Shown piece by piece: positions 36,731 through 47,291 of a DNA stretch of 55,120 nt. The translations under genes and the position numbers were made by a program. Position 1 is the stretch's first letter; each line of letters starts with the position of its first letter. The notes under the pieces are model-generated. The model had not been told where the DNA came from. It was given only the letters and a program-made list of their open reading frames with translations, and ran no database searches. Source of the stretch: Gymnopilus junonius (Eukaryota; Basidiomycota; Agaricomycetes; Agaricales; Galerinaceae); the NCBI GenBank assembly GCA_015501075.1, contig JADNYJ010000235.1:1-55120 (forward strand), written 5' to 3'.

Positions 36731-37483
36731 ATGTATATGCCATCAAGAAACCACTCTTCAGCACCTAAGTTTGATGGGCAGCCAAGTGAGCTCACCCGAT
36801 TCCTCAACGAAGTCCATTGTCTCGGCACAAGAGCCCTCCTTGATGAAAGAGAAATCATTGAATGGGCACTCAAGTACCTTGGATCAGATGAATATGAATT
36901 GTGGGGGCAGTTGTCTGAGTCAAAAGGAAAGGACTGGGAAAGCTTCAAAACTGCAGTAACTGAACTTTATCCTGGCACAACCGGCGACCGCAAATATACT
37001 GTACACGAGCTACAGGTATTAACCAAGGAATGGCAATCAAAGCCAATCACTAGTCAGAATCAATTTGGAGAATATTTTAGAGAGTTTTTACGAATTGCAA
37101 ATTTCCTCAAAAGCAAGGATTGACTTTCAGATTGCGAAGTAAGCAACATGTTTATGCAAGGACTTCACATCAACTTTCACAAGCAAGTTCGCGAACAGCT
37201 TCGAATCAAGAGTCCTGATCACCACCTTGATGATCCATGGACTCTTGCCGAGATAAAAGTCGCTGCAGTAATGATAACACCTTCAGCAAAAATAGCAGCA
37301 TTGCCAAATGATCCACCCACTAAAGCAGAATCATCCCGAGCTCACAGCAAAGTCAAGAAAGAAGTTTTTGATGTAGCAAGCATCCAAGCAGGGCTAGATA
37401 AAGGAAAATGGGCAGACGTGGTGGTGATGACATTGATGAAGAAATTAAATCTCTCACCTAATGAGGTGCCAAATCCGAACTGA
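36731..37483 (+). pseudogene. Gypsy-1 gag, N-terminal and central part
   Basis: The frame 36731-37123 (PKFDGQPSELTRFLNEVHCL, then KGKDWESFKTAVTELYPG) is a retrotransposon capsid-like region that would form the particle shell. Gypsy-2 encodes a recognisable relative at 49988-50350 (PKFDGKAISLASYLDEVEQL, NDWTTFKTEVFKCYPG). An in-frame TGA after FLKSKD breaks the frame. It resumes in the same register (SNMFMQGLHINFHKQVREQL) to 37483, where it is lost by frameshift before the zinc knuckle. Confidence 0.75.
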
Positions 37484-37485
37484 AC

Positions 37486-38682
37486 ATGCAAGGGTTCTGT
37501 TTATTTTGCAGTGACCCTGCCCATTTCCTTGCCAATTGCCCTAAACTGGCTGAATACGTCGCCAAAGGATGGTGCAAGCGTGATGATAGAGGACAAGTAT
37601 TGACAACTAATGGAGCAAAAGTTACATTGCAAACAGCGGAAGGGAAGAACTTAATGGATCGAATTGATAATTGGCGCCGAGCCAATCCCTCTATAGCGAC
37701 GGTGTCTGCACATGTCGTGGAAGTCCACGAAGTACCATCTGCCCAGATTGAAGAAGTCAGCAAGGATGACCTTCCACAGGAAGAACAAATACTTACCCAA
37801 TGGGATCTGGAAGAAATCGAGATGTTTCAGGCATTAGCAATACAGGCCACTAAGAAGGCCAAGGTCGCAAAGCAAAAACTGGTCTCACCTAAGCCAAACG
37901 TCTGTGGCCCGACAACTCGAAGCATGGCAAAACAACAGCAGATGGCTGAGAAGAACAAGCCTTCCCAGGTGCCGCCTGTGTCTTTGCCTATACCGAATGT
38001 GGCTCAGTTCCGATACGTGATGCCAATCGAAGATCCTAAATTAATCAGTGGGGTAGCAGCAAAGGGTCTGGATACTGAAGTTGTGCTTACCCTTCGAGAA
38101 TTGCTGGCAATATCCCCCGAAGTTCGCAAACAAGTCAAGGAACTTGTAATGACCAAGTGTGTTGTCCCTCCAGTGGAAACGGCACTCAATTTAAATCAGT
38201 TTTCATCAAATGCTCATGCAGCAAATGAAGACCTACATGAACAAGGGCTGAGGCTCCCAGATACAAAGAAGGGACTAATCATGGCGAAGCACACAGAAAA
38301 ACTGCGCGCTATTGATATCATGCTCAAAAGCGACATCAAAATTGAAGCATTGATTGACAGTGGATCTATGGTGGTTGCTTTGCAATGTGACAAGTGGGAA
38401 TTGCTAGGACAGCCAGTTCGGTCAGATCATTTAATGATAATGAAGATGGCAAACCTTACTAGCAATGCAACCCTCAGTCTCCTCCATAATCTTCCTATCA
38501 CAATCGGAGATCATGTATTCTATGTGCAGGTTCAGGTGGTCGAAGATGCCCCATATGAGATGTTATTGGGCTTACCTTTTTTCTCCTTAACCATGGCTAT
38601 ATTCCGACATTTCGAGGATGGTGCGGTTCATATGACTATGGTGGATCCTAATACAAAGTCCATCATCACAGTGCTGACATGA
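37486..38682 (+). pseudogene. Gypsy-1 gag C-terminus (zinc knuckle) and aspartic protease
   Basis: A CX2CX4HX4C zinc knuckle (CLFCSDPAHFLANC, residues 5-18) should bind RNA for packaging. A long charged linker follows, then a retropepsin-like domain with the catalytic triad ALIDSGS (about residues 286-292) and the flap/helix region LLGLPFF. The protease would cut the polyprotein inside the particle. The frame is open for 398 codons, the best-preserved part of gypsy-1. Confidence 0.8.
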
Positions 38683-38739
38683 GAACATGAGACGTCTACA
38701 GACGGACTTACTGGGGCTTGGACCTCAGGAATTAATTTT

Positions 38740-39338
38740 GTGATAGTCGACTATTGCAGTAGTTCTGCGGAAGATGAGGATGGGGACTCACATGAAAATG
38801 ATGACATGAGCTCTGAAGATGGCATGCCAGGTCTTCAAAGCGTGTCCAATACCGATATTGACAATGAAGACTACCAGGCCATGCTGAGCGATGATGAGGA
38901 TGGGGAAGTCAATGACAAAGCCCACCTAGATGCAACAGAGGTGCCCGACTCAGACTCTGACTTCGACTGGTCTGACGTTCTGGTTACACATGCAACAGAA
39001 GTCTCAAACTTCGCTGTCACTGCTAAAAATAGCGGAAGTCCATCAATCTACCTCGGGGATGGGGCTGCAGAAGTACTCGCCTACAAGAAGGTAGAAACTG
39101 TGTGAAGCCCATCGCTACCACCCTTCCCAAAGATTTTCGTATTGTTTGCAAAGTTTCCTCCGATCCGTTGGCTGACATGCCGGGGTTACCAGTGCACCCA
39201 CCTGAGTTCACACCAGGGAAAAGATACACGGAGGACAGAAGGGAGCAGATGAAAGTTAATGAGGATGGGTTTCTTTGGCCTGAAGAGGAGAAACTTATCC
39301 ATTTTATTCTCAAGGCACAGGAAGATGGCTTTGGTACC
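38740..39338 (+). pseudogene. Gypsy-1 acidic linker and start of pol
   Basis: Frame 38740-39105 is very acidic (DEDGDSHENDDMSSEDG) and ends AYKKVETV. The adjoining frame (39102 onward) continues KPIATTLPKDFRIVCKVSSD and KRYTEDRREQMKVNEDGF, which matches gypsy-2 upstream of its reverse transcriptase core (VKPVATTLPEKFRIIRRIPT). A one-step frame change joins the two. Homology ends near 39338, so the catalytic reverse transcriptase, RNase H and integrase are absent. Confidence 0.7.
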
Positions 39339-39670
39339 AAATCCATTGACATAGGCTATGCCATTAGCAGTTTGGACCTTTGGTCTTTCTTTGCTTGGAA
39401 ATTTGGTAAGTTCCGAGAAGTCGGAGATTTGTCCAGAAAATGCATGGATGCTCTGGAATCTACAAGCCATTCCTCAAATGTCTTTTGACGTTCCTTTCCC
39501 TTACAGTTCACACAAGAGACAACGTGATCAAGATAAATATTGTAGATAGTAAATAAAAGTAATTTACTATCTACCCCATACAGCGTATTAATACCTGTGG
39601 GTTGATCAGTTAGTATCTTGTCAGTATGTGAACAAGAAGGTACTTGCCAGTCCAGATGAGGGAGGAGCAC
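39339..39670 (-). pseudogene. Copia-type protease fragment
   Basis: The segment EEWLVDSRASMHF at about 39450-39490 matches the DSGASxHF active-site motif of Ty1/copia proteases with Gly replaced by Arg at the third position, which should abolish activity. A one-base frameshift near 39400 shifts to KERPKVQTANGIAYVNGFG, the flap-like VxTANG...GxG segment of this family. The frame ends at the fusion with gypsy-1 (shared TTTGG at the junction). Confidence 0.65.
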
Positions 39671-39694
39671 TGAATTGCCATGATTCTGCTCAAT

Positions 39695-40645
39695 CTAATC
39701 CTCATAGGTGATTGGGTCTGAATCCTGCATCATCTGGTACATGTCATTGCAGCTCTGTTGAGCCATTTTAGTGATGATGTTCCCATCTGCACCAATATAG
39801 TGCGATCCGAGATGAAGGGACTCACCGATCGGTGGTGGCAGTGGAAGATCTTCTTCTTCCTCAAAGGAGATATACTCCTCGTCATCATCCACATAGGTGA
39901 GATCGCCTTGTGACACTACCCCATTCATTTGATTCCAATCTTCCGCCATAAGCAGTTCAGAATCGACTGCCATCTGAGAAGGATCTGGGGTCGGCACCCG
40001 GTAGGGCTCAGGACCAAAGAGATCATTATAGATCTCAGTCATCATCGACAACCCCAATGCAACATCCTCTGTGGTGGTGCTACTGTGCAAATACACAGTG
40101 CTACTCATTTCCACATTTTCGGTGATCCTACTTGTGCCTGTATTAAGGGCGACTTCCTCGAATCTACTCAAGGTGGCAATAGTCAGGGTAACCCCAATTC
40201 AAGACATCAGGTCCTGCAATTTCCTAAAGGAGGGGTACAGTGCCATTCCCCAAGTGGGGTTCTTCCAGGCACCTTCATGGACTTTGCGAGAGGTAATAGT
40301 ACCTCTCCCACTAATCTCAACTACATTGTGAGTAGTGGGGACTAGGCACGATTTCTCCAGTGGTGGGAAATGTGCCATTGATGCAAGCGTAAATGGCTCT
40401 TCATCAGAGTCCTCAACAAAGCATGCTGACTTTGGTTTGAAGCCAGCGCGGCAGGGTTTCCTCTTAGGATACTCTTTTTTCTGCAAACTGCTGGGGTTAC
40501 CAGCATTCTGCTGATCAGAGTGGCGAGGTTCGGGACCCTTCCCTTTGATGGCAGTATTGCACTGCACATTTGCATTGTTAGCCTGTTGGTTTCTGGGCCG
40601 GCTGTCCTTAGACATGCAGTGACTAACTATGTATGAGTAATGCAT
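39695..40645 (-). pseudogene. Unrecognised ORF pair of the copia-like element (gag region)
   Basis: Frames 40645-40199 (148 codons) and 40171-39695 (158 codons) sit where gag should be, between the LTR-like end and the protease. The first is basic and Pro/Asn-rich (EYPKRKPCRAGFKPKSACF), the second acidic (DDDEEYISFEEEEDLPLPPP). They are one frameshift apart. I do not see the usual capsid signature or a CCHC knuckle, so gag may be partly deleted or unusual. Confidence 0.45.
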
Positions 40646-40852
40646 AAGGCAATTACTCAGCTAATTACTATGTAATTACTAATATCTACTTATGAGATGA
40701 GTAATATGCTCACTAAGTGATCACATGTTTTAGTCATATAAGATGACTGTGATACTCTGTCATCACTGGATCTAGTCACGTATAGACGTGTCTGATCACG
40801 CGTGTCATGTGAGTCATGTGATGTAGTCACATGGACACTTATCATGTCAACA

Positions 40853-40956
40853 AGAACGAAGAGAGATAAGGGGAAGAAGATGCTTGGACTTTTCCAATAC
40901 ACAAATATCAGAAAAAAGGGTCATGCTTGGACCTTGATTCTTGTTCTCAAAACCAG
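40853..40956 (-). repeat. Repeat R, copy R2, piece 1
   Basis: It matches 14020-14124 of R1 in reverse (AGAACGAAGAGAGATAAGGG, and AGAACAAGAATCAAGGTCC at the other end). It is cut on the left by the copia-like LTR and on the right by hAT-B. Confidence 0.8.
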
Positions 40957-41839
40957 CAGTGTTGTCACTGATGGGGGTCTGACCTCATCTGTCAATGAGT
41001 CAAGTCAATGACAGCCATCAAGTCAAACATTTTGACAGACGGGGTCAATGGCTGTCGTGGGATACTGGTATCCCAGTTATTTTTCGCTGCCGGTCCTGTT
41101 TTGTCCTCCTCTGATACCCCAAAACTGTCAAAACACATCGTTTCATCAAATTATTAGATATGCAAACACAATAGATAGTTCATACATAGTCTATAAATCA
41201 AAGAGCAATATCTATATAAGTTTTTGAAGCAAAGAGTCGAAGCGGAGTCATGGTGTGTTCACATTGCGGATTATTGGCTGTATTCCATGGAATCGTGCAT
41301 GCGACAAACTGCAGTACCTGTTTTTTTTTAAACAAGATCACGACTCTTTACATGGTAAAACACCATTAGCTACGAACCTTCATTCACTAATGTCTGCTCA
41401 TCCTGGATGGATGCGCGGTGACCATGAAGGACAGCCTCTTTATCCAAAGCTTGCAACTTGAGAATGTGTATACGGACGCAATATTTGCAGAACACATTAG
41501 GGTGGGACTGATCAGTCTTATACTTGGTTCTGTTGCTGTAGAAGTGATCCCACAAGGGTGATTTTGGCAGCATTGTCGATGGCTAGGGAGTGAATGAGTG
41601 TTGGAAGGCAGAAAGAGAGCTCGAACGAGAGGGCATCATATTTTCTTCCTCCTCAAAGTCCAATTAGTTCGCGATATGAGCCGCGAAGTAGGCATAACTA
41701 GAAGATATCTAATCTAATCGTTTATAGTAAACATGTGACATTGACCCGTCAACAACTATTGACTGACCCATCAAAGTTTGATGGACCCTTTGACATGACG
41801 ACTTCTATTGACCGGCATTGACGGGTCAAGACAACACTG
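40957..41839 (-). mobile_element. hAT-B: non-autonomous hAT transposon, 883 bp
   Basis: The ends are CAGTGTTGTC and its exact inverse GACAACACTG. The flanks are AAAACCAG (40949-40956) and GAAACCAG (41840-41847), an 8-bp duplication with one G-to-A change at a former CpG; R1 shows the empty site with GAAACCAG once. An 8-bp duplication and CAGTGTT ends define the hAT superfamily. The only coding remnant is a BED-finger-like ORF at 41370-41573; the catalytic domain is missing. Confidence 0.88.
41370..41573 (-). CDS. BED zinc-finger-like N-terminal remnant of a hAT transposase
   Basis: The 67-residue frame starts MLPKSPLWDHFYSNRTKYKT and has FCKYC about 30 residues in. The LW.HF lead and the Cys pair are typical of BED-type DNA-binding fingers of hAT transposases. 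A later HGH may supply His ligands, though spacing is unusual and an intron may intervene. Nothing of the RNase H-like catalytic domain or the dimerisation region follows. The frame is open but may not be expressed. Confidence 0.55.
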   Translation of the reverse strand: MLPKSPLWDHFYSNRTKYKTDQSHPNVFCKYCVRIHILKLQALDKEAVLHGHRASIQDEQTLVNEGS

Positions 41840-41847
41840 GAAACCAG

Positions 41848-43388
41848 TGCGAATCCATCAGGGAATGAGGTGATGAATAACACGCCGGATGCCACATGGT
41901 GGTAAAGTCAGTGGTATAACTGCGAAACCTAGCGAGGAATAGAAGATCAGGGTGGCTTCCTGCTTGGATGAGCAAAGAATTTCTTAAGGTACGGAGAATT
42001 CGGAGATCCGGCCAGATACGACCTGCGGACGCTTCCTATAACTGAAACGAGTATATCCCACGGGGTACGAAATAAAATGCACATGAAAGAATATATCGAA
42101 CCCATCACTAACTTGTTCACTTGAAGACAATGGTACAACACTCCACAAACGAGATGAAGTCATGGTAATGAAGGATACACTTCTGGCTTATCACCTCATT
42201 AATGTAGACAACATATCATCTCCAAGTGACACATTGGGCATGATGACTGTGGATCATATAGTAGATCCTAGGTTTGGACATGGAAGTAATGGCATACTCA
42301 CCTAAGATCTTTTCAAGAGGTGATGGTGGATCAGCGGAAGTGGAATGAGGAAGCGCGATTGAAGTGAAGGGTTAGCAATGATTAGTTGCGCTGTTTTTTC
42401 AAGGAAGCGACATAGTGAGACCCACTTTTAGAGTGAATTCGCCTCGGCCCTTCAAACCCAGTCATGCCCAAACCTAAATCTCAGCACGACCAAAAGATTT
42501 GGTCGACAACAGTTATAATATGCGCAAATGGGGCGAAGGCGGCATTAGAACCAGAGATTGTGGTAGACAAGAAGGCAGGGGAGATAAAGAAGGCAATTAG
42601 CACGATAATACAGTGAGGCACACTGAAAGCATATGCTGAAAGGAGTGTGGCATAGAAGAATACCCAATTGACACGAGGCACTCCAGAAGGCACACAGAAA
42701 GAACTCTGCTCAGTGTCAAACACGATGTATGCATAGAGTGCGGAGCAACCAGCCAGTTATCATTCTGTAGAGTACAATTCTGGAAGAGATAGGTCTTAAA
42801 GACAGACCCTTAAACCGCAGAGGAGCATGGCGAGCTGGAGCCTGGCACGTTGGGTGCCATAGTAAGCAGATGCGAGTTGTGGAGTAGTATTTTGCATACC
42901 TATTACCAACTGTGCACCCATATGTTTCCTTTGATGGTATCGCAAAAAGAGAGTGGAAGAAAGAGGCATCTTTGGATGGATGGATGAAGGCATGGGCTCA
43001 GGAGTCGGGAGTCGGCACAAGGTCTGCCTAAGGATTACATGAGCTTTAGTCTTATTTGGCTACGGCTTCCAGATTCCAGTCGATGATACCACCCGTTATT
43101 GTTTTCTCCTCAACTGTGCTCCTCTCCCCTACTCACCTCATGCTCTCTTAGGTTCGTCGAGTTCCTGGCTTATGTCTCGCTCTCATGGTTCCCCTCTGTG
43201 AATCCTAGCTCTGAGTTTTTCTCTATAGAGTACCCTGGACATTCGATATTTGAGCCCCTCACCGACCATGCTTTCCTTGACGTCATTTCAGCCATACATC
43301 ACGTTTATCAGATCTTCCAGCAGCCAGCTCACTAATAAGAGCAGTCACGGATACGATATCCTGAAGCGGTCGAAACTCCATAGTATGT
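41848..43388 (-). repeat. Repeat R, copy R2, piece 2
   Basis: It matches R1 from about 14020 back to 12490 in reverse with no large gap. It is interrupted on the right by gypsy-2. The empty site is visible in R3 near 54055-54068. Confidence 0.85.
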
Positions 43389-44205
43389 TGTAAATGCGAG
43401 GAAGTTTCGGAAGTCCGGAATGGGACTCGGAATCAGACTCCGTCTGATGAGGGACCAAAAGCGTAGTTTAGATAGGGATTTAATTTGTAGAGTAGGGATT
43501 AATCCAATCATGCTTTGATAAGACGTGATAAGATAACCATTTGAGAATGAGATAAATGAGATTTTGAGGTGGTTGGCCCGTTAATTGGCCGATTTCTTTG
43601 TTTCTTTGGTGAGTGGATCGGTACTAAATTCACTGAGTAGCTACGGTACACTGTACCAGTATTTATACTGTAGCTACTGTAGAGAAAGGGTCAAGTTTGA
43701 GGAGAGAAAAAGAGGTGAAAAGCGAAATTTGAAATAAAAGGTCTATTCTAGAGCTGATTTTGCTGCGGGCTCATCGCCTTACTAATTATTATGCTCTGTA
43801 ATCCACAGATAAGGTCAGGTGAATGGTTTAGAAAGGAATAGACGGGTCTAGTCTACTGAAAGAAATTGAAATTGGCCCAGATAAGAAGGAGGAAAATTAT
43901 AGGAGAGTCGGATTTGTAAGGCCAAGGCTCAGAAATGAGTCAGCTTGTTGATGGATAGCATGATAACGTTGGAAGATAGGGTGGATATTTGATTTTCAAA
44001 CCCGTTTGAAATTCAGAAGAGTTGTTACGCGCTCATGTGCTTGATGAGGACACTTCCTTATTTGGAAATTTGTCGCTCGAGTTGAGATAATGGTGCGATG
44101 GTGCATCACGCAGTACCATAATTCTTGTGCGCATCACTCGGTAAGTTGCCCAATAAATTTATATTTTATCCGATTTACAGGGACAGTCTGAGGGCGACCC
44201 TCACA
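43389..44205 (-). repeat. Gypsy-2 3' LTR
   Basis: 817 bp; on the minus strand it starts TGTGAGGGTCGCC and ends CGCATTTACA. It differs from the 5' LTR at four CpG sites (TCGG/TTGG, CCGT/CCAT, TCAAAC/TCGAAC, GTTGAG/GTCGAG) and one T. Confidence 0.92.
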
Positions 44206-44215
44206 CCTCCCTGGG
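44206..44215 (-). other. Gypsy-2 polypurine tract
   Basis: CCCAGGGAGG on the minus strand directly abuts the 3' LTR, the position where plus-strand DNA synthesis is primed. Confidence 0.5.
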
Positions 44216-44217
44216 AC

Positions 44218-44224
44218 TATAAAT
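44218..44224 (+). promoter_or_regulatory. TATA box of the antisense gene
   Basis: TATAAAT lies 48 bases upstream of ATG 44272 on the plus strand, just inside the 3' LTR boundary. Its distance suits a short 5' leader. Confidence 0.5.
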
Positions 44225-44271
44225 GTTGACTTCCATGTCAACAAGTATCCCAAGTTCGAAGTTCGAAGAAA

Positions 44272-44805
44272 ATGCCTGAGCTCGTCGTCATGTCCACCAC
44301 AGACTTCTATCATCTGCAGGGATGCCTTGATGAATGCTTTCAAAATAGGTGTCTCACCACTGTTGCTGCGGCTTTCCATGTCATCTCAACTTCTCGTGAC
44401 GAGGAGTGCTTTCCTTTACTCTTCAATGGGTTCATTGAGGCTGTAGTGAGTGGTGTCCTTTTATTTCTTCCTATTTTGCATTGTCTAAAGCCTTTGTAGC
44501 GCAATCTTCAATGCACTAAGAGCATCTGCAAAGCACTCGATGTCCTGGCTGGTATACCAGATCGCCATGCACTGCTTTTTTGCGAAGCAGTTGAAGCCTC
44601 AATGCAAGCACGCATTGATTATTATGCAAGGGAGGAAGCATTGGTTAACACCTATCTCGCAATTTCCCCATGTCAGAGGGACATTCTTCGGTTCAATGCA
44701 TGGTATTTCGAAGTTATTGCACATCGCTTCAGGCATGGGTCGGAGGAGAATCCAATCGAAATAAATGGTGATGAAGAAATGGGCATAGATGTTAATTTCC
44801 ACTAG
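44272..44805 (+). CDS. Antisense two-exon gene inside gypsy-2, unknown function
   Basis: ATG 44272 opens a frame of 58 codons (MPELVVMSTTDFYHLQGCLD) that meets a strong donor GTGAGT at 44446. A 54-nt intron with a CTAA branch-like site ends TTTGTAG at 44499. Exon 2 (44500-44805) continues in frame (RNLQCTKSICKALDVLAGIP, later YLAISPCQRDILRFNAWYFE) to TAG, giving 159 residues. It looks helical, has several Cys and an acidic tail (EENPIEINGDEEMGID). I recognise no family. It converges on pol, whose stop lies 115 bases beyond its own. Both exons are intact although every pol frame is broken. It might be a captured host gene or an antisense regulator of the element; function is not inferable from sequence. 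Confidence 0.6.
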
Positions 44806-44919
44806 GGAGGGTCGAAGATGAAAGGGGTATTAAATGATATAGAGTGGAATGAAATTTCGTTTTAATGTTTTCTTTATCTCTGAGTGGATCTGAACGATGT
44901 GAGAAATGAGATAGAACGG

Positions 44920-46638
44920 TTATTGGTCTTCAGGATTGAAGTCAGGCTCTTCAAGATCAAAAGGATTACCAGTTTCATGAGTAATTTCCTCGAGGTCTTC
45001 TTCATTAAGCTTTGTTACTGGAATAGCATGAATATCCCGAGGGGAATAGGGTATCAAGCGAAATGCTGCGAAGCGAAGCTTCGAAATTGAGCCATCTAGT
45101 TCGCCGAGAATATAAGAACCTCCCTGAGTATGCCTTATTATGACCATTGGTCCAAGGTACTGGGGTTTTGTCTTGCTGAGTGTCTTGTCAAATCTTGAAT
45201 TCCTGACTAGCACTAATGATCCAGGTTTAAAATCGAAGTTAACTATCTTGCTAGCATGAGTCTTTTCAAATTGTCGGACTGCTTGCCATCGAGATTTAAG
45301 GACTTGTTCCTTGACATGTAGTAGATCGTTTGGGTGCTTAAGTAGCATTTTTGCACGTTCTGAAATAAGATCTGCAGTTGACATCATTTTATCGAGACCT
45401 GGTGCGAGGTAGGTTGCTTCTGCAAGGTCAAATGGTAACAGAGGTTCGACTCCATGAGCAAGGAAATAAGGTGAGTACCCAGTAGACTTGTTAATTGTAA
45501 CACGCTCTGCCCAGAACACAGAAGGTGCAACATCTGGCCACTTTAATTCATCGCCATCTGCTGCTTTAATTAAAGCTTCCCGAACATCAAAATGCCATCA
45601 TTCAATTGGTCCTTGAGCTCTTGAGTTGTAGGGTGATATTCTAATGTAGTGGATGTGGAATTTCTCCACAAGATATTCGACTGCTTGGATGTACTGGGGT
45701 GCATTGTCCGTGACTATTTCTTCGATAGCACCCCATCTGCAGAGTATTTGATATATGAAGTTTGAAATTCCACGTTGATTTTCATTTTTGAGCATGCACC
45801 ATTCCGGGTAAGCGGTGAGTGAGCATCTTCCATGTACAATATAACGATACCCTTTTGCTTTGGGCATGAGCATGGTGTCAATGTAGATTTTTCGAAATAA
45901 TCCAGATGGACTTGGTACAGTTGGAGGTATGACAATTTTCTTCAATAGTCGAAGCTGACATTTGTGACAGGTTCTTATGTACCACTTGACGTCGTCTTCG
46001 AGGTAAGGCCACCAGAATTGTTCAAGGAGGCGGAGATGGATGGTATAGATCCCTTTATGGCCCAAGTCATCATGTGCTTGTTTAATTAAAGCTAACCGTT
46101 TTATTTCAGGAATAACGAGCTTGTGTCTCCCTTGAGGGTCTTTCTTCCATAATTGTTCATTTGCTAGAAAGAAAAGTGTTGCATATCGAATGAAGCACTT
46201 GAATTCTTTGTCTGGTAAGTTGATAGATGCTTCTGGATTGCGAAGGAATTTAATAATGTCTTCGAGCTGCTTGTCTTTAGCTTGGGCTCTTTCATGTCGC
46301 AGAATTGATATCTCATTCGAGTTAAAACTGCTGATAAAATTTGAAGGTGAGAGGTATTGGGATTTTGGGTATGGAATGGTAATATGTTTGCTTGATTTAT
46401 GAGCGCTTGACTTGACTAGACTGTGCACTAATTTGTATTTGGAGGGTGTGATCCAATTTAGGACTTCTATTGCAAAAGAGTAAGATTCATCAATCCAATC
46501 ATCCATGTCATTGGGTTCATCTGGGTCTTCAGGTGCTTTAGGCCTTCTGGATAATCCATCTGCAGGTGTGTGGTCCTTTCCAGGTACGTGCCGAAGCTTG
46601 AAGCTAAACAATAAAATTCCAGCAATCCAACGATTCAT
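44920..46638 (-). pseudogene. Gypsy-2 RNase H end and integrase
   Basis: From 46638 the frame gives the end of RNase H (LRHVPGKDHTPADGLSRR) and a linker. It then reaches the integrase HHCC zinc finger (HDDLGHKG...CHKCQ) and the catalytic core: first Asp in YIDTML, second in VTDNAPQY and Glu in AQGPIE. A TGA (45598-45600) follows AQGPIE where relatives have Arg or Gly next to the Glu, consistent with CGA to TGA. The reading frame then continues (WHFDVREALIKA) through 45519-44920 with the C-terminal DNA-binding part (KPQYLGPMVIIRHTQGGSYI). No chromodomain is visible. Integrase would insert the cDNA copy into the genome. Confidence 0.85.
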
Positions 46639-47291
46639 AGCAGCGCTTGGTTGGATGTCGGGGTTTGTTAATCATTCCTTTAATGTACTTCGCATCGACT
46701 TCAACGGTTAAATTTTCCACACCGATGATATAGACTTTAAATGCTTTGAGAGCTCGGAATAGTCCATATAATTCAATTTTTGCTTGTGAGTATCGTTGTT
46801 CTCTTTCATTCCAGGTAATAGAACCATATCTGGATGGATAGCGACGTCCATCGTTCCCTATTTGCGATAACCAGAAGCCAACAGCCATCCATGATGAGTC
46901 CACAGCTAGAATAACCTCGTTTTTCGAGGTATAATCGATGGCTTGGAATAGCTGGGCACTCTTCTGTGAGTAACTTTAATTTTTCCATGGATAAATGCTG
47001 ATCTGGTCCGAAATAAAATTCAATGTTCTTGCGTGTGAGGTCCACTAATGGTTTAGCATGCATAGCAAAATTCTTGATAAAGATCCGAATTGTTCCTAAG
47101 GTTCCTAGGAATCCTCGTACATCAGTGAGATTTCTGGGAATTGGCCAGTCTAGGATCTTCTGGACACGATTTTCCTCAGGTACTCGGCCTTCAAAGGTGC
47201 ACCTGTGTCCCACTATGACTGCTGAGTCGACACATAAGAATGATTTGGCTGCTGAGAATGTTCCTCCAGCATGCTTAATTCATTGAATGAC
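46604..47291 (-). pseudogene. Gypsy-2 reverse transcriptase thumb and RNase H
   Basis: Frame 47213-46806 includes RVQKILDWPIPRNLTDVRGF, typical of the gypsy RT thumb/connection, followed by VDLTRKN. A frameshift near 46900 leads to RNase H residues: Asp in VDSSWMAVGFWLSQ, Glu in YSQAKIELYGLFRAL and Asp in VEVDAKYIKG. RNase H removes the RNA template during cDNA synthesis. Two TGA stops at 47280-47282 and 47292-47294 interrupt the link to the RT core and both fit former CGA codons. Confidence 0.8.

Larger units (their letters stand above)
35505..39338 (+). mobile_element. Gypsy-1: 5' part of an LTR retrotransposon (Ty3/gypsy), truncated
   Basis: Order: 5' LTR (35505-36253), primer-binding site, gag, zinc knuckle, protease, an acidic linker and only the first part of pol. 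The coding sequence then stops abruptly within the region upstream of the reverse transcriptase core (after AQEDGF, about 39338) and is fused to a copia-like fragment on the other strand. No 3' LTR is present. In-frame stops and frameshifts (for example TGA at about 37121-37126, and a frame change at 37483-37486) show that it is dead. Confidence 0.85.
39339..40852 (-). mobile_element. Truncated Ty1/copia-like retroelement
   Basis: On the minus strand the element appears to start at 40852 with TGTTGACATGATAAGTGTC, an LTR-like start that cuts directly into repeat R2. It runs through open frames at 40645-40199 and 40171-39695 to a copia-type protease region (EEWLVDSRASMHF) and then VQTANGIAYVNGFGTKAI, where it is cut at the junction with gypsy-1. 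The 3' half (integrase, reverse transcriptase) and 3' LTR are missing. The LTR length is not determined; 40650-40852 is rich in palindromic CACATG/GTGACT words. Confidence 0.6.

Noticed and set aside
44134..44379. Sense-strand (minus) ORF downstream of gypsy-2 pol
   Set aside because: It crosses the LTR boundary and shows no gag-pol motif. The spliced plus-strand model over the same bases is better supported.
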